In this document: positions 35,411 through 47,041 of the stretch, one piece after another | Position numbering within the stretch: position 1 is the stretch's first letter | Layout of the letters: each line of letters begins with the position of its first letter | Assembly: GCA_023974075.1 (NCBI GenBank) | Contig: JAMFTG010000073.1 | Span: forward strand, 1,674,001 to 1,738,000 | From: Chaenocephalus aceratus | Taxonomy: Eukaryota > Chordata > Actinopteri > Perciformes > Channichthyidae | DNA: 64,000 bases | Direction: 5' to 3' | The notes under the pieces: model-generated | Database searches by the model: none | Told to the model about the DNA's origin: nothing | The model's input: the letters and a program-made list of their open reading frames with translations, nothing else | Translations under genes and position numbers: made by a program

Positions 35411-35629
35411 ACATTAGCAAACCCGAAAAGAGTGTTGGCAACTGTGGAGTTACAGTCGCTAAGAGAAGGAGAGTTGTGAGTGTTTAAGCTGTAGTAACGT
35501 GTGATTACAACGTCAGGCAGTTGCCGTGTTCAAGAGTTTTAAAACGATCGATTAAGTTAAGATAATAAGCTATCAGCAACAGAACAGGCACACAGGATAC
35601 CCGAAGATGACGACAACAACAACCGGAAG

Positions 35630-35805
35630 CAGGCCCGGTTCTACGGGGGTGCATTGCACCCTCAGTTGAGTCGTTATGCACCCTCATTTGAAAAATTAAA
35701 AGTGAAAAATATTACATATATACGGAGCCCCTAAAGGGACATGGGAAGAAAAGAAAAAAACAGAGAGAGAAAAAAAAGTCAGGATAACGATTTAATGGAC
35801 ATAAA
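35630..35805 (+). mobile_element. hAT-like left end, split from 46610-47041
   Basis: Opens CAGGCCCGGTTCTACGGGGG, a hAT-style terminus. It is cut at about 35805 by the 10.8-kb element. The N-terminal transposase fragment on the other side (46680-47041) has the expected orientation, so both may be one element. No target duplication was identified. Confidence 0.4.
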
Positions 35806-36080
35806 AAAAATAAAGTCAGGAAAACGGGTTCCTTTCTCATGCGCACGCAAAACTAATCCGTTATCCTGACTTTATTTTTGAATCCACTTCCTATTAACCA
35901 GTGCGCCAAGGAGGAAGTGCAGCACACAGTAGACCAACATTTCAATGCAGACTGGTATGTATATGTTTTGAAATGACAGTGGAAAGTTTAATTTGGGTAT
36001 ATTTTAATCTCGGACCTCTTTATAAGGACATTATGTTCCTGCTTGCACGTCGTCACCGTTACATTCTTTCGGAACGGCAT
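35806..36080 (+). repeat. left terminal inverted repeat of the 10.8-kb element
   Basis: Pairs with 46345-46609. Shared landmarks: CCTGACTTTATTTTTGAATC, GCGCCAAGGAGGAAGTGCAG, CATTTCAATGCAGACT and GCACGTCGTCACC. The outer 70 bp can also fold on itself (AATAAAGTCAGGAAAACGGG against CCGTTATCCTGACTTTATT). Confidence 0.88.
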
Positions 36081-36086
36081 TTAAAA

Positions 36087-37998
36087 AACGGATTTTGAAG
36101 TCTTGTCGTCTGTCCCGGCACAAGAAATACTCCAGTTTTGAGACAGTAATTACTTTCATCTCTGAACAATTACAAACATCTGGCCAACTTCATGGGTATA
36201 GGGGTGGATGTTCACAAAATGCAAGGAGAATGGATTACTCGTCAGAAAAGAAGATGTACGTTTAATCCTCAAATAACTAGATCCAAGGAGTGTTGAACTC
36301 AGAGCATCCAGACGTCTCCATCGCCGAAGCTATTTTGCCAAAGGACCGAATTATATTTGGCACTTAGACTCCTACGATAAATTGAAGCCATTTGGAATCT
36401 GTATCAACGGCTGCATTGACGGATTTTCAAGAAAAATCATTTGGATGAATCACCACAAGCAGCGACCCGAAAATTGTTGGAGGTTACTACATTGAGGCTG
36501 TCGAGAAATTGGGAGGTTGTCCGAGGATTGTGAGAGGCGACAAGGGAACAGAAAACGTTAAAGTCAGGGACTTTCAGCGTTTTGTCCGACGCAATATACA
36601 GGACGGCTCTGCTATTGACAGTTACATCGAAGGGGCAAGCACGGCCAACCAGAGGATAGAAAGTTGGTGGGGTTTCCTCCGGAGGGAGTCAATGGAGTTC
36701 TACATCTGTATGTTTACAGATCTGAAGAACCGGGGTCTATTCGACAGTGCATTGTTGGACAAAAGTGTACTTCAGTTCTGTTTCATGGGCATCATTCAGG
36801 TCAGCTACAAATGTAGCATAACTGACATGTTTTTATATTGAACACAAACGACCTTCTCTACACCAAACAAAGCATATGCTGTATATATTCTCTAATTAGC
36901 AGACACTGCATGGCTGTTTTTATGAATATGGCTGAGTTTACATATGTTGTTATTGCATTTCAATAAACAGATATTTCTTATCGATTTAGGAGGAAAGCAG
37001 ATTTCTCACACACAATTCAGAAAATATTATGAAATTATTATCTATCAATCAATGAGTGCATAATTACAATTAAGCTAGTCCCAACACACTTTTCTATTAA
37101 AACAACACATGAAACATACATCAAGCAAAAAGCATTGTGTTCTAAGCTTTATTCATTTGGAAATGAATAAATGTTCACCACAGGGTGTGAGTAAACAAGA
37201 GAAGAAACGGTAGTAAATTGAACGAATCAGCAGAGCACTGTAGGCAAGAGAATAAGTGTTTCTTCTAGGTTTACTCGTTGTGGAACAACACCATAAAGTT
37301 GTGACGAGTGAAGAAAGAGAACCGTTGTCCGCCTAATCTCTAGCTGCAACCTTGTTGTTATTATTATTTTAAATATAATAAATAATAAGTATCACTATCA
37401 TTGCTATTATTGTTATTATTCTAATTATTATTATTTGAAGTCAGGCACGTTAAATATCAATTTCAAGATGATGTTAAAAGAATGTTAAGGGATGCAAATG
37501 AAAGAGAGTATGGTAGAAGAGATACCTGAGTATGAAAACAGGAATCATACTTCTACTGATAGTTTCATCATACAATGAAAATGTGGTTGTTTATTAAGAT
37601 GAATTAACTTTATGTTTCCCTTTTGTTTATCAAAAAAATAACCTTTTTTTATTGAAAGCCCTCTCGTCTAATTACCTCATGACAATATCAAATTGTATAA
37701 CTGATATCAGTGAACTTGTTTTCATACTACCTTATCAACTGTTTTCCAGGACGAGTTGGATGAGACCACCTGTGTGTGGGATTCACATGTCATCAGACCA
37801 TCAAAGAATGACAGAGTACCCAGCGGTCGGCCCAAAGTCATGTACATGTTCCCAGAACTCTACACAACTGAGGACTGCATTTCCCCAGTGGAAGGAGCAG
37901 ACGCACAGCTGTGTCGGAGTAACTGCACATTCAGACCAGCAGTGCCATGTGACACAGACATCTACAACATCTGCAACCTTCTGATGAGTCACAGTTGA
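36087..37998 (+). pseudogene. DDE integrase of the 10.8-kb element, one intron
   Basis: The N-terminal part reads RILKSCRLSRHKKYSSFETV and FISEQLQTSGQLHGYR; after a 1-base insertion near 36203 comes WMFTKCKENGLLVRKEDVR. The catalytic core has YIWHLDSYDKLKPFG (first Asp, ~36367), GCIDGFSRKIIW, RIVRGDKGTEN (second Asp, ~36539) and STANQRIESWWGFLRRE (Glu, ~36659). This gives a D...D-x(~40)-E rve-type integrase. Exon 1 ends ...GIIQ at a CAG/GTCAGC donor (36799). Exon 2 begins after TTTTCCAG at 37750 with DELDETTCVWDSH and ends at 37998. Defects: stop TAA at 36274, frameshifts near 36203 and 36455. It would cut and join the element's ends. All three acidic residues survive in the DNA. Confidence 0.8.
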
Positions 37999-37999
37999 A

Positions 38000-39259
38000 T
38001 CTTCCTGCTGATTCTTATCAAGCGTTGGATTTGTACCTGGATTTAAGGAATACAATCCGATCTTCTCTGTGACTTGAGATGAAACTACATTTGAAAATAA
38101 CTAAATGAAACCAATCTCACAATTGATCAAATTTTATTTTTACATTTGTGAGTGAATTTTGAAGCAGGAGTGTATATACTTGGTGTTCATGTTATCTGAC
38201 AGGTGAACTATAAATAAGGAAACATAATAACCCCAGACACCCCTCTGAGTATTGAAGGTTAGTTGAACTGAATGTATAGTCAAAAATGTTTAATAATTGT
38301 ACAAAAAATAAGCATAGTGGCAAGAAAATAATTGTGTAAAGGAATTTCTTCAGATTGACGTCTAGTGTTACTGTTTTCATACTCAAGGTTCAAATATTTT
38401 GGAACTACATATGTACCCACCATTACGTCTTTCAAGCACCTGCAGAAGTGACTGCTCTAGAATCACTGCTGTGCGAGATATTTTGTTGGGAAGTCACAGT
38501 AATATCTTTGTCATTGTTTATCAGGAAATGTATTTATACTTGCATAAGAGGAATTTCATTAGAATATTGCCTTTTCTTAATGGTGCTAATGGAAGTAGAC
38601 ACTTTGTTGTGTATAGGACTGTAATACTAGATATGCTGCCTTTACATCAGTTATTAGGTAGGTGACACATGAACATAGGAAAAACAATAGGGATGACATC
38701 AATGAGAAATTCCACCTTTTATTGAACAATGATGGATTACAATTGTTACAGTAAAAGCTTCAAATAAACAAAACAAGGCCAAACATGTTTCTTGTTTCAG
38801 TTCTTGTATTGGTACAGTAAGAGTTTTGGCACAGGCATTAGCTATATGCTGAAAGGACTTTTAGAACTGTGTGCTTATCATTCTGTAAACTAATTTGGCA
38901 AAAACTGGAAATAATCCTTATAGAAAAATAACCTTACTGTAAAAATAATGAATCTATTCAACACAATTTTGAATATACTTGTGTTTTTACTCTCTTCATC
39001 AACTTGCAATACATGGAACTTGTATAAGGTGCTATGGAGTTTTTCAAAATGAAGGGTCAAATATATTTTAAGTTTGGAAAACAACTTTGAATGCATTACG
39101 TGTTGGACATGGTCAGTCGTAAACACTTAACCTTAGTGCTTGAACAGCAACAGTATTTAGCTACTAAATGCAATATGTAGAACTTCTTTCAAGTCAGCAA
39201 ATGCCACAGGATTCAAAGTGCCAATATGAAAGCGAAATGTATGAGATCCCTTGCAACCA
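38000..39259. other. spacer between converging genes
   Basis: AT-rich, non-coding. It holds the presumed 3' untranslated regions of the integrase and ligase genes, with AATAAA-like signals on both strands (for example ATAAACAAAACA near 38765). No further gene seen. Confidence 0.5.
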
Positions 39260-39397
39260 CTACAGAATATCCATTGTAAAGCAATCACCGGACAGAACGC
39301 GGTCTAGCTCTGCACGGAAATCTGGGTAGGAGCTGTAAGTGCATGGCAACTCCAGAACTGCTCCACATGTGTGTGCCACAGGCCTGCGACTTAATCC

Positions 39398-42300
39398 AAT
39401 CCACTTTATTTATATAGCAGTTTAAAAACAGAGGGTTTGCCAAAGTGCTTCATAATGAACATAACATTATAATAAAATATAATATTACACGAATAGATAA
39501 AAAAAAGCACACATAAAAATAAATACAAGGCACATAAAGGCTATGGACAGACAGTAAAAGCATACAAATAGGTATGACATAGCTCAGACTGACTGGTAAG
39601 CGAGGGAAAATAGGTGAGTTTTTAGGCGGGACTTAAAAGCTTCAAGAGTGGGCGACAATTTAACATGGGGGGCAGGTCGTTCCAGAGCCTGGGGGCTACC
39701 AATGAGAATGCTCGGTCTCCCCTGGTCTTTTTCTTTGTTTTTGGGACTACAAGCAGCAGCTGATCAGCCGATCTCAAAGCCCTTGAGGGGGTGTACACTT
39801 GTAAGAGGTCGGAGATGTACTCTGGGGCCAGCCCATTAAGAGATTTAAAAACAAACAATACAATCTTAAAATGGACAGGAAGCCAGTGGAGCGAAGCCAG
39901 AACTGGTGTGATGTGGTCAAACTTGCGGGTTCCTGTAAGCAGCCGCGCCGCAGCGTTTTGTACAAGCTGCAGGCGGGCCAGCGAAGTCTTATTTAGGCCG
40001 GCATAAAGTGCATTACAATAATCTAAACGAGTTGAAACAAAGGCATGAATTACACGCTCAAAGTTTAAAAAGGATAAAACCGGTTTGATTTTGGACAGGA
40101 GCCTCAAGTGATAAAAACTGGATTTAACCACAGAGTTTATCTGTTTATCTAATTTAAAAGCACTGTCGATTTTGACACCCAGATTTGTGACCATGGGTTT
40201 TGCATACTGTTGCAGGGAACCCAGGTCAATGGAAGGGACATCACCATTTGGTCCAAACACAATTACCTCCGTTTTGCTCTCATTTATTTTTAAAAAGTTT
40301 AGCGCCATCCAGGCCTTTATGTCATTAAGACAGTCAACCAGGGGCATCAGAGAGCTAGTGTTTTTTCTTAGGGGTAGATATAATTGGGAGTCGTCCGCAT
40401 AAAGGTGGTAGGAGATGCCATATTTTCTAAAAATCAGTCCAAGGGGGAGAAGGTATAAGGAAAATAAAATAGGCCCCAAAATAGAACCTTGGGGAACTCC
40501 ACAGGATAAGGGGGCAGAAGAGGATGTAAAGTCACCAAGCGTAACAGATAAAGATCTCTTGGACAGATAGGACCTGAACCACTCTAAGGCAGCGCCCCTG
40601 ATACCCACACAGTGCTCTAGACGAGAGATAAGGATGGAGTGGTCAATCGTATCAAAAGCAGCTGTGAGGTCTAAGAGCATAAGGATGGCAGAGTCACCAG
40701 AGTCTGTAGTGACCAGGAGGTCATTGAACACTCTTAGAAGGGCAGACTCAGTACTGTGAAGCGCTTTAAAACCGGATTGAAAAATATCGAAAATATTGTG
40801 TGCATGTATAAAAGACTGCAGCTGTAAGAGTACGGTTTTCTCCAATATCTTTGAAATAAAAGGAAGCTTCGAGATGGGTCTGTAATTAGAGAGGACAGAA
40901 GTGTCCAGATTAGTTTTCTTTATCAGGGGTGCCACAACCGCTTGTTTGAAATAAACTGGCACAGAACCGGACTCTAGGCTGCTATTTATAATGTTATGGA
41001 CATTAGGTCCAATAGTGTCCCATACCTCTTTAAAAAGTCGAGGAGGGACTGGGTCTGTGGGACAAGATGAGGGTTTTAATTTAGCAACAATGTCACTGAG
41101 AGATGACAACAACACAGGTCCAAACTGCTGGAAGACAGCAGTGCATGTGAAGTCAATGGAGGGGTCAAAAGAGGGTGGTGAGATACTGGCTAGTGGAGAT
41201 CTTGTCTATAAAATAGCAGAGGAATTTTTCACACATCTCAGTTGAAGCATCAATACAAGTGGATAAAGGAGAGTTTAACATAGCATCGATTATTTTAAAG
41301 AGAACACGAGGTTTGTTTAAATTACTAGAAATAACATCAGAAAAGTAACTAATCTTTTCAGCTTTTACAGTGGTCTTCTCCAACTCTCTTTCAAAATGTC
41401 ACGAGTTACATGAAGCTTGTCCTTCTTCCACCTGCGCTCAGCCTGCCGGCACTCACGCCTGGCAGCACGAGTGACGTCATTGAGCCAGGGTTCAGATTTA
41501 ACTTTGGGGTGCATGAGTTTCAGGGGAGCCACAATGTCAAGAGCTCCAGTGCAGGAAGAGAGAAAGGCTGAGGTTAATAGCTCAGTGTCCATGAAGTCAG
41601 CGGACATAGTATCAGACTGTGTTAATTTAACAAAGGCAGGGGAGAAAATAGCAGCAGTGGAAGATTTCATCATACGACTGTGACGGACAGGAGCGCATGA
41701 TTTAAGACTATGACAGGGCAGAATACAATCAAATAGCACAGGCAGGTGATCCGATAAAGCTGCCTCACACACATTGACATTTGAAATGGGCAGACCATGG
41801 GATAAGACTAGGTCTAATGTGTGCCCATGCTCTTGCGTGGGGCCAGAGACATGTTGTATGAAGTCAAAAGCATATAAAACATCAATAAAGTCTTTAGCTA
41901 GTGGTTTAGAGATACAACAGACATGCACATTAAAATCCCCGACAATTAAAACGCTGTCATAGTTTGTCACGATACCGGCCAATAGTTCAGAGAACTCCTT
42001 TATAAAGTATTTGTTGTCCTTGGGCGGTCGGTAGACCACCGCACACAGTCCAGGATTAATCCGTCCCAGCTCAAACAGGCTCAGTTCAAAGGAGGAGAAT
42101 GAGATAGACGGCGTGGGTTTGCAGTATAAACTGCTCCTAAAGACAGTCGCTATACCTCCTCCACGACCCGTGGTCCGTGGAGAATTAATGAAACTGCACT
42201 CCGGAGGCAATAGCTCTGTAAAAGCAGCAGACTCACCTGCAGACATCCAGGTTTCCGTTATAAAAAGCACATCCACAGCATGTGACGTGAAGAAGTCCTG

Positions 42301-42780
42301 GATGATGAAAGTTTTGTTTGCGATCGATCTCGCATTTATCAGCGAGCCTTTAGTTGGAACCGGGGCAACAGTCGCGTGAGTTTCACGACCCAGCGACCGA
42401 AGGTTGCGGTGGTTCACTCCATCAGGGGGGGAGAGGCGAGACCACTGGGGGCGCAGGATATGCAGATCTTGAGTCGGGTCAGCGACAGGTACCAGCCAGG
42501 TGCCGACCATGGCAAGGGGGTGTCGGGAGGCCAGGCGGCGAAAACAAGGTCCATATTCCGGGGGAAAAGGGTGCTGAGCCAGCTCAGGAGCCCACGCTAG
42601 CCACTCTTTCACCCTAATCAGCTGGCCACTGCGTGTGCCTCGGCGTCTGCGTCTTCGGGGTAAGGAGGGCCCGGCCCACAGTAGGTGTGCAGGTACATCC
42701 GATAGAAGGGGGGGAGGGGGGGTGTGTCCACCCTGGCCAAACTTTGCAAAAAAGCCCACATTTTCATCGATCTTAAGTAG
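39398..42780 (-). mobile_element. L2-type LINE (second family) inside the HECT gene
   Basis: Read on the minus strand it has endonuclease then reverse transcriptase, with a 3' tail ending ATAAATAAAGTGGATTGG at about 39398. ORF1 is absent, so it is 5'-truncated. The 5' limit (42780 plus or minus 40) is inferred from where HECT similarity ends (DNIRAAIVQ). It is more divergent from the other L2 copies than they are from each other, so it is a separate family. Confidence 0.82.
39622..42400 (-). pseudogene. L2 ORF2, nearly intact reverse transcriptase
   Basis: The endonuclease (42390-41380) shows INARSIANKTFIIQDFF, DVLFITETWM (catalytic Glu), GRGGGIATVFR, VLIVGDFNVHV, HTLDLVLSHG and ALSDHLPVLF. 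A middle piece at 41383-41165 is in a different frame. The reverse transcriptase is open for 497 codons (41115-39622): [34 protein letters not shown] (motif A), [13 protein letters not shown] (motif B), [10 protein letters not shown] (motif C), NLGVKID, HWLPVHF and [12 protein letters not shown]. Two frameshifts between endonuclease and RT inactivate it, but the RT block is well kept, so the insertion is fairly young. Confidence 0.88.
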
Positions 42781-45700
42781 CTCGTGTCGGCCATGATACA
42801 GCTTTGTACAATTGCAGCCCGTATGTTGTCTTTAGAGGGCAGACAGTGTGAGCCCATTCGTGAAAAGAGGTCCAGTAAGTCCTCCTCATCTATTTCTTCC
42901 AGGTTTCCCTCTAGCACTTTCTCAACTGATTCTCGCTCGGTCACTGAAAGATATCTTAGAAAGGACATCATCAAAAGTTCTTCATCCACAGAACTGACTC
43001 CTTGACAACATGACAGAATGAAAGCTGGTGACAGTCTGATTGGTATGATATTGTGGTCCATATATCCTTTTATCCATACTCTACCAACAGCTTGCCATTC
43101 CTTCTCCGAATAATCTGGCCGCAGTCTGGGCACTCGCTCATCTTCCCCCTCGCACTGTTGCAAAAAAGTTCCCAGAAGGCAGAGTACACTTCTCTTGAGA
43201 CCCCCTCACCGTCCAAAGCTTTCTCATTTATTAACTCCATTATCAGTTGCACTTCCATTACTTTTGGATCCATGAAGACATTTAGAACATCCTATGTTTA
43301 CCCGTCTGAATTTCACATTGTGGACTTCTTTTTCAGATCCCCTTGGTGATGCTGCATCGTCATTCAGTGTTGAATGCTGAAAGATAAAAACACGTTTTAA
43401 TTAGGTGTGATTACAAATTGATAAGTGAATAAATTAGTTGACAGACAATTAATCATCAACCTGACAAGCAATGCATTTTTCATTAAGCACTAATTATTCT
43501 GTGGGTCTGAATATGATGTTTTTATGTTTTATCTCACATATTCTCAATATCTTTCAATTGTTGAATTGTGGTTGGACTAAACAAGTAATCTAAGACATCA
43601 GCTTGGGCTGTGTTAACTTTTCTGCAGGTCTCCCTTGAAAAAGAGATCTATGATCTCAATGGGACCAATCTGAATAAATAAAGGTTTGAAATGAAATGTA
43701 ATAGCAATTATTTTCTTTTTTGGACATTTTATAGATAAAAACATTATTTGATGATTTCTTTTTAATTAATACAAAAGTAACACTTTGCAGCATTATTACA
43801 AAAAACGTATTCCTACAATATACCTGCAAAGAGTTGAGGTGATGTGGATTCCAAGGAAGAGTGTCGTCCTGATCATCATCATAATATCCAGAAATAGGTC
43901 CAACCTGTACTTCAAAGTCTTCCATAGATGCATGAATGGCAAGGGCAAGAGCGGAGTCTGACTCGTCTGCATCTTGGTTTGAGGCAGGAAACAAACAGTC
44001 CTCTTGAGATGCATGCCTGCTCCTGGATTGACAAAGATTACTGCCAGCATCATCCAAAGATGGAGAAGACATGACTTCTGTGGTAATCATCTCAGGAGGG
44101 GCAAGTCTTGGTGGTCTGCTTGATTCTCTTGTCTAGGTAAAATTAAATGAAAAAAATAATAAAGTTATCATTAAAACAGTGGTTATTCATGCATGATCAG
44201 ATGAAATAACATTAATTGATACACATATACACCCGTGATTGTACACGTGATTGATTTCATCTCAAACATTTTTACTAATTTCAATAAACGTAGTTGGGAG
44301 TTTACATTTAAAATTAAATTAACTATGCTTTCTGGAACAAAATCATGCAGTCTCTTCAACCCCATTTTCGTATTATTTTACACTACACCTGTGATTTATT
44401 CTAAACTAAGCTGTTGTCACCTGTAGATGATGATACCTAAATGCCACTAGAAGGCCATATCAACAACATCAATCAACCGTTTCTGTACATCCTTCTTCAG
44501 AGTTAGATAAAATGACATGCTTGGTTGAATAACTGTTTGAAAAATGTCAGTTCAAACTGATTTCAGTTAAAAGTATATAGTTCTAGGGTTTTCAAAAAGA
44601 GCCACATTGAATGTTTGAACATGTTGGAGATTTTCAAAGCAATACTGCTCTTTTCAAATTCCTGCATCAACCAATTGTAGTTGTAAAAATGAAACAATTT
44701 ATACAGAGGCTTACTTCTTCATTTGTTTCCTGCACTGAGTCGTTGGGTGCTGGATCTGAATCTGAAGATCTCTCAATGTGATGCACTGGATGATCTGTTC
44801 CGATCCTCGAGGGATGATATCTCCTAGGTTGGTTCCTCACAGACAGTCTCTGCTTTCTCCTGGTCTAAAAATGAAATGAGCAGATTAGCAGATGATGGAC
44901 TTGTCACTTGTATAGACTGGAGAGCTGTTCAATTAAATACTTTTTTTTTTTTATGGTTTTGGATTTGCAAAGAAGTAAATAGAAATGTAAGAGCCAATAT
45001 TTATACATCTGAGCAGCTCTTCTAACTCAACTATTACTCCGACTGTGAAAATAAATAGATATATTTATCTTTTTAGGATTTTTTAATGTTACAAATGGAT
45101 TGCACATTACATTTAGTAAATAGATATATCTGGAGGGAAAAGGGGGTAAGAGGTGAATGTGCAGTTAATCGGCTTCCACTAAATACGTTCACATTTAAAA
45201 ACCTTACATTTTGAAATGGGCCACCTTCATATTTGTTTAGAGTTAAATAGTGCACCTACACATATGCTATATATTACTTGTATGTACTTTGATTGAAGTT
45301 TCACATTCCAAACAAACGTTTTCACCTGTTTAGTACAATTATGTCTAAAGACTTCCACAACAATACGTTTTTGACTGAATACAAAAGTGGAAAAAGACAA
45401 AAATAGCACACCTTGATTGGCCTATGGTCTGTGGGCTCAAAGTCCGAAGATGTGTCAGAGTCAGAGAGCATTATTGTGGCATCCTTAGGAGAAAGTTCTT
45501 TATCCTTTTCCATGGAGCAGGTGTAGATGCGCAGCATTCGTAGTTTGGTTTGATCGTAAAGCTGTTGCACTGTGTTTTCAAGGGGTACTGGGCAGTGACT
45601 AAAATCACGAACGTCAAACTTGAAGTCTTTCAGCGGTCCTTTGGGAGACTTCCCATTTGGAAAAAACAAGGCTTTGCCAATATCCAGTAGCTCCTCCATG

Positions 45701-46344
45701 GTCATTGTTTTCTGGACAGACATGTGCCGTGTCCCACCTCTCTGTCTTGTGGTATACCTGGTAATATTTCCCTTTTTGAAAATTGAGCCATCCTATTCCC
45801 ACCCTCCGTGAGTCTTTGAAAGCATGTTTATTTCCAACACCAGGGCCGACATCAGGGTCTGCCTTTTCCCCTTTTCCCTGTAGTCTGACTCTTATTTTCT
45901 CCATGAGAGATTACTTAACTGTTGTTCGTTTTCCCGACTTAACAGTTGTTTCGTTTGTCCCCGTTATTTGCCGACAAAAGGCGCGGAGTGCAAGTCGGTC
46001 ACCATATCTCTCAACATATTTCCCCAACTCCTCATCAGTCATGACATGTATGACGTTAATGTCGATCTGGAGAAAGCAGAAGAAATGTAAACAACGTTAC
46101 TATACTAGTAAGTTAGCTAAATGAGGCTAACAAATTGGCCTATAGGCTAAAACAGTGTAATGCTGCATTTAGCTGTAAGTGCATGCAACAGGTAAACAGC
46201 AGAATAACTTACCTTGTCATCTTTCAGTTGATTGATGATATTATCGGGTATATTTCACCTTTTCAGGAACGTGAATATGTCGACCTCCCCTGGCATTGTT
46301 TATGGGTTGGACTTGGATGAGCTACCTGAAAATACGAACGGAAT

Positions 46345-46609
46345 ATGCCGTTCTGAGAGAATGTAATGGTGACGACGTGCAAGCAGGACCGTAATGTCCT
46401 TATAAGGAAGTCCGAGATTAAAATATACCTTTCCACTGTCATTTCAAAACGTATACATACAAGTCTGCATTGAAATGTTGGTCTAATGTGTGCTGCACTT
46501 CCTCCTTGGCGCACTGGTTAATAGGAAGTGGATTCAAAAATAAAGTCAGGATAACGGATTAGTTTCGCGTGTGCACGAGAAAGGAACCCGTTTTCCTGAC
46601 TTTATTTTT
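46345..46609 (-). repeat. right terminal inverted repeat of the 10.8-kb element
   Basis: The inverted partner of 35806-36080, with the same internal fold-back at its tip. The ligase gene's proposed start codon lies 44 bp inside it. Confidence 0.88.
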
Positions 46610-46679
46610 GTTGTCATATATTTTACATACATTTTCTGCTGCATTTATTTGGTCAATTTAAACGGCAAGTAACATTATC

Positions 46680-47041
46680 ATGTCAGGTGCGCGTGACCTG
46701 TGCGGCTGCGCATTCGTCATTTGCAAGGTGCTTACACAGCAGTCAATGATGGACATCAGAAAATGGTTAAAACAACCAGCCCTTATCGCCAGCAGTAACA
46801 CTGCATCTACTGCAGGTAATAACAGTTCAGATCATGGGGATATTACGTTACCCGCGGCCACTGTCGTGGACAACAACGTCCTCCCGCCCGAATGCTGGCT
46901 TTGCCCGCAGCCGTCTTCGTTGCCCAAAACACCGCCACCCAAGTGCCAGAGGACCTCGGCATAACAGAGCCTGCCCAGGTATGTTTAAAAAAGTACCCAA
47001 CTCGCCTGTACAGTGGGGTAAGGTGCTCATCCGAAGAATTT
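46680..47041 (+). pseudogene. hAT transposase N-terminus (TTF-finger type)
   Basis: The frame contains MMDIRKWLKQPAL and a Ser/Thr/Asn-rich linker. After frameshifts comes PEDLGITEPAQ, then VCLKKYPTRLYSGVRCSSEE. MDIRKFF-like starts followed by a Pro-rich linker and a KYP...-type lead into a TTF-type zinc finger are typical of hAT transposases related to THAP12-like fish proteins. Sequence stops matching just where an opposing fragment begins, so the catalytic region is absent. Probably the right half of the element whose left end is at 35630. Confidence 0.5.

Larger units (their letters stand above)
39260..46301 (-). pseudogene. SAM-like/UIM/HECT E3 ubiquitin-ligase gene of the 10.8-kb element
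   Basis: Exon 1 (46301-46214) MPGEVDIFTFLKR, a TGA, NIPDNIINQLKDDK, then a GTAAGT donor. Exon 2 (~46073-45412) IDINVIHVMTDEELGKYVE (SAM-like helices), a TAA, MEKIRVRL and LENTVQQLYDQTKLRMLRIY. Exon 3 (44864-44715). Exon 4 (44132-43824) contains SDSALALAIHASMED, a ubiquitin-interacting motif. Exon 5 (from 43376) carries the HECT N-lobe: GEGVSREVYSAFWELF, RVPRLRPDYSEKEWQAVGRV and GSHCLPSKDNIRAA. The last piece (39397-39260) has RPVAHTCGAVLELP with the HECT catalytic Cys in HTC, ending at a stop. It resembles multicopy fish 'G2/M-phase-specific E3 ligase-like' genes. Two stops, at least three frameshifts and a LINE that replaced ~100 codons disable it. Confidence 0.78.
35806..46609. mobile_element. 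10.8-kb inverted-repeat element: integrase plus HECT ligase gene
   Basis: Bounded by ~270-bp inverted repeats whose outer tips read AAAAATAAAGTCAGGAAAAC. Two spliced genes converge inside. A DDE integrase on the plus strand (36087-37998) starts at the inner edge of the left repeat. A SAM-like/UIM/HECT gene on the minus strand (46301 to 39260) starts just inside the right repeat. A later L2 LINE (39398-~42780) interrupts the ligase gene. No clear target duplication could be read. The superfamily is unknown to me; an IS3EU- or Ginger-like integrase element is possible. Confidence 0.75.

Noticed and set aside
41417..42617. Several plus-strand frames of 62-88 codons
   Set aside because: Antisense to the L2 endonuclease domain.
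42618..43163. A free-standing 181-codon gene
   Set aside because: It is the HECT N-lobe exon read into the LINE; the ATG is created by a frameshift and the C-terminal residues are LINE-derived.
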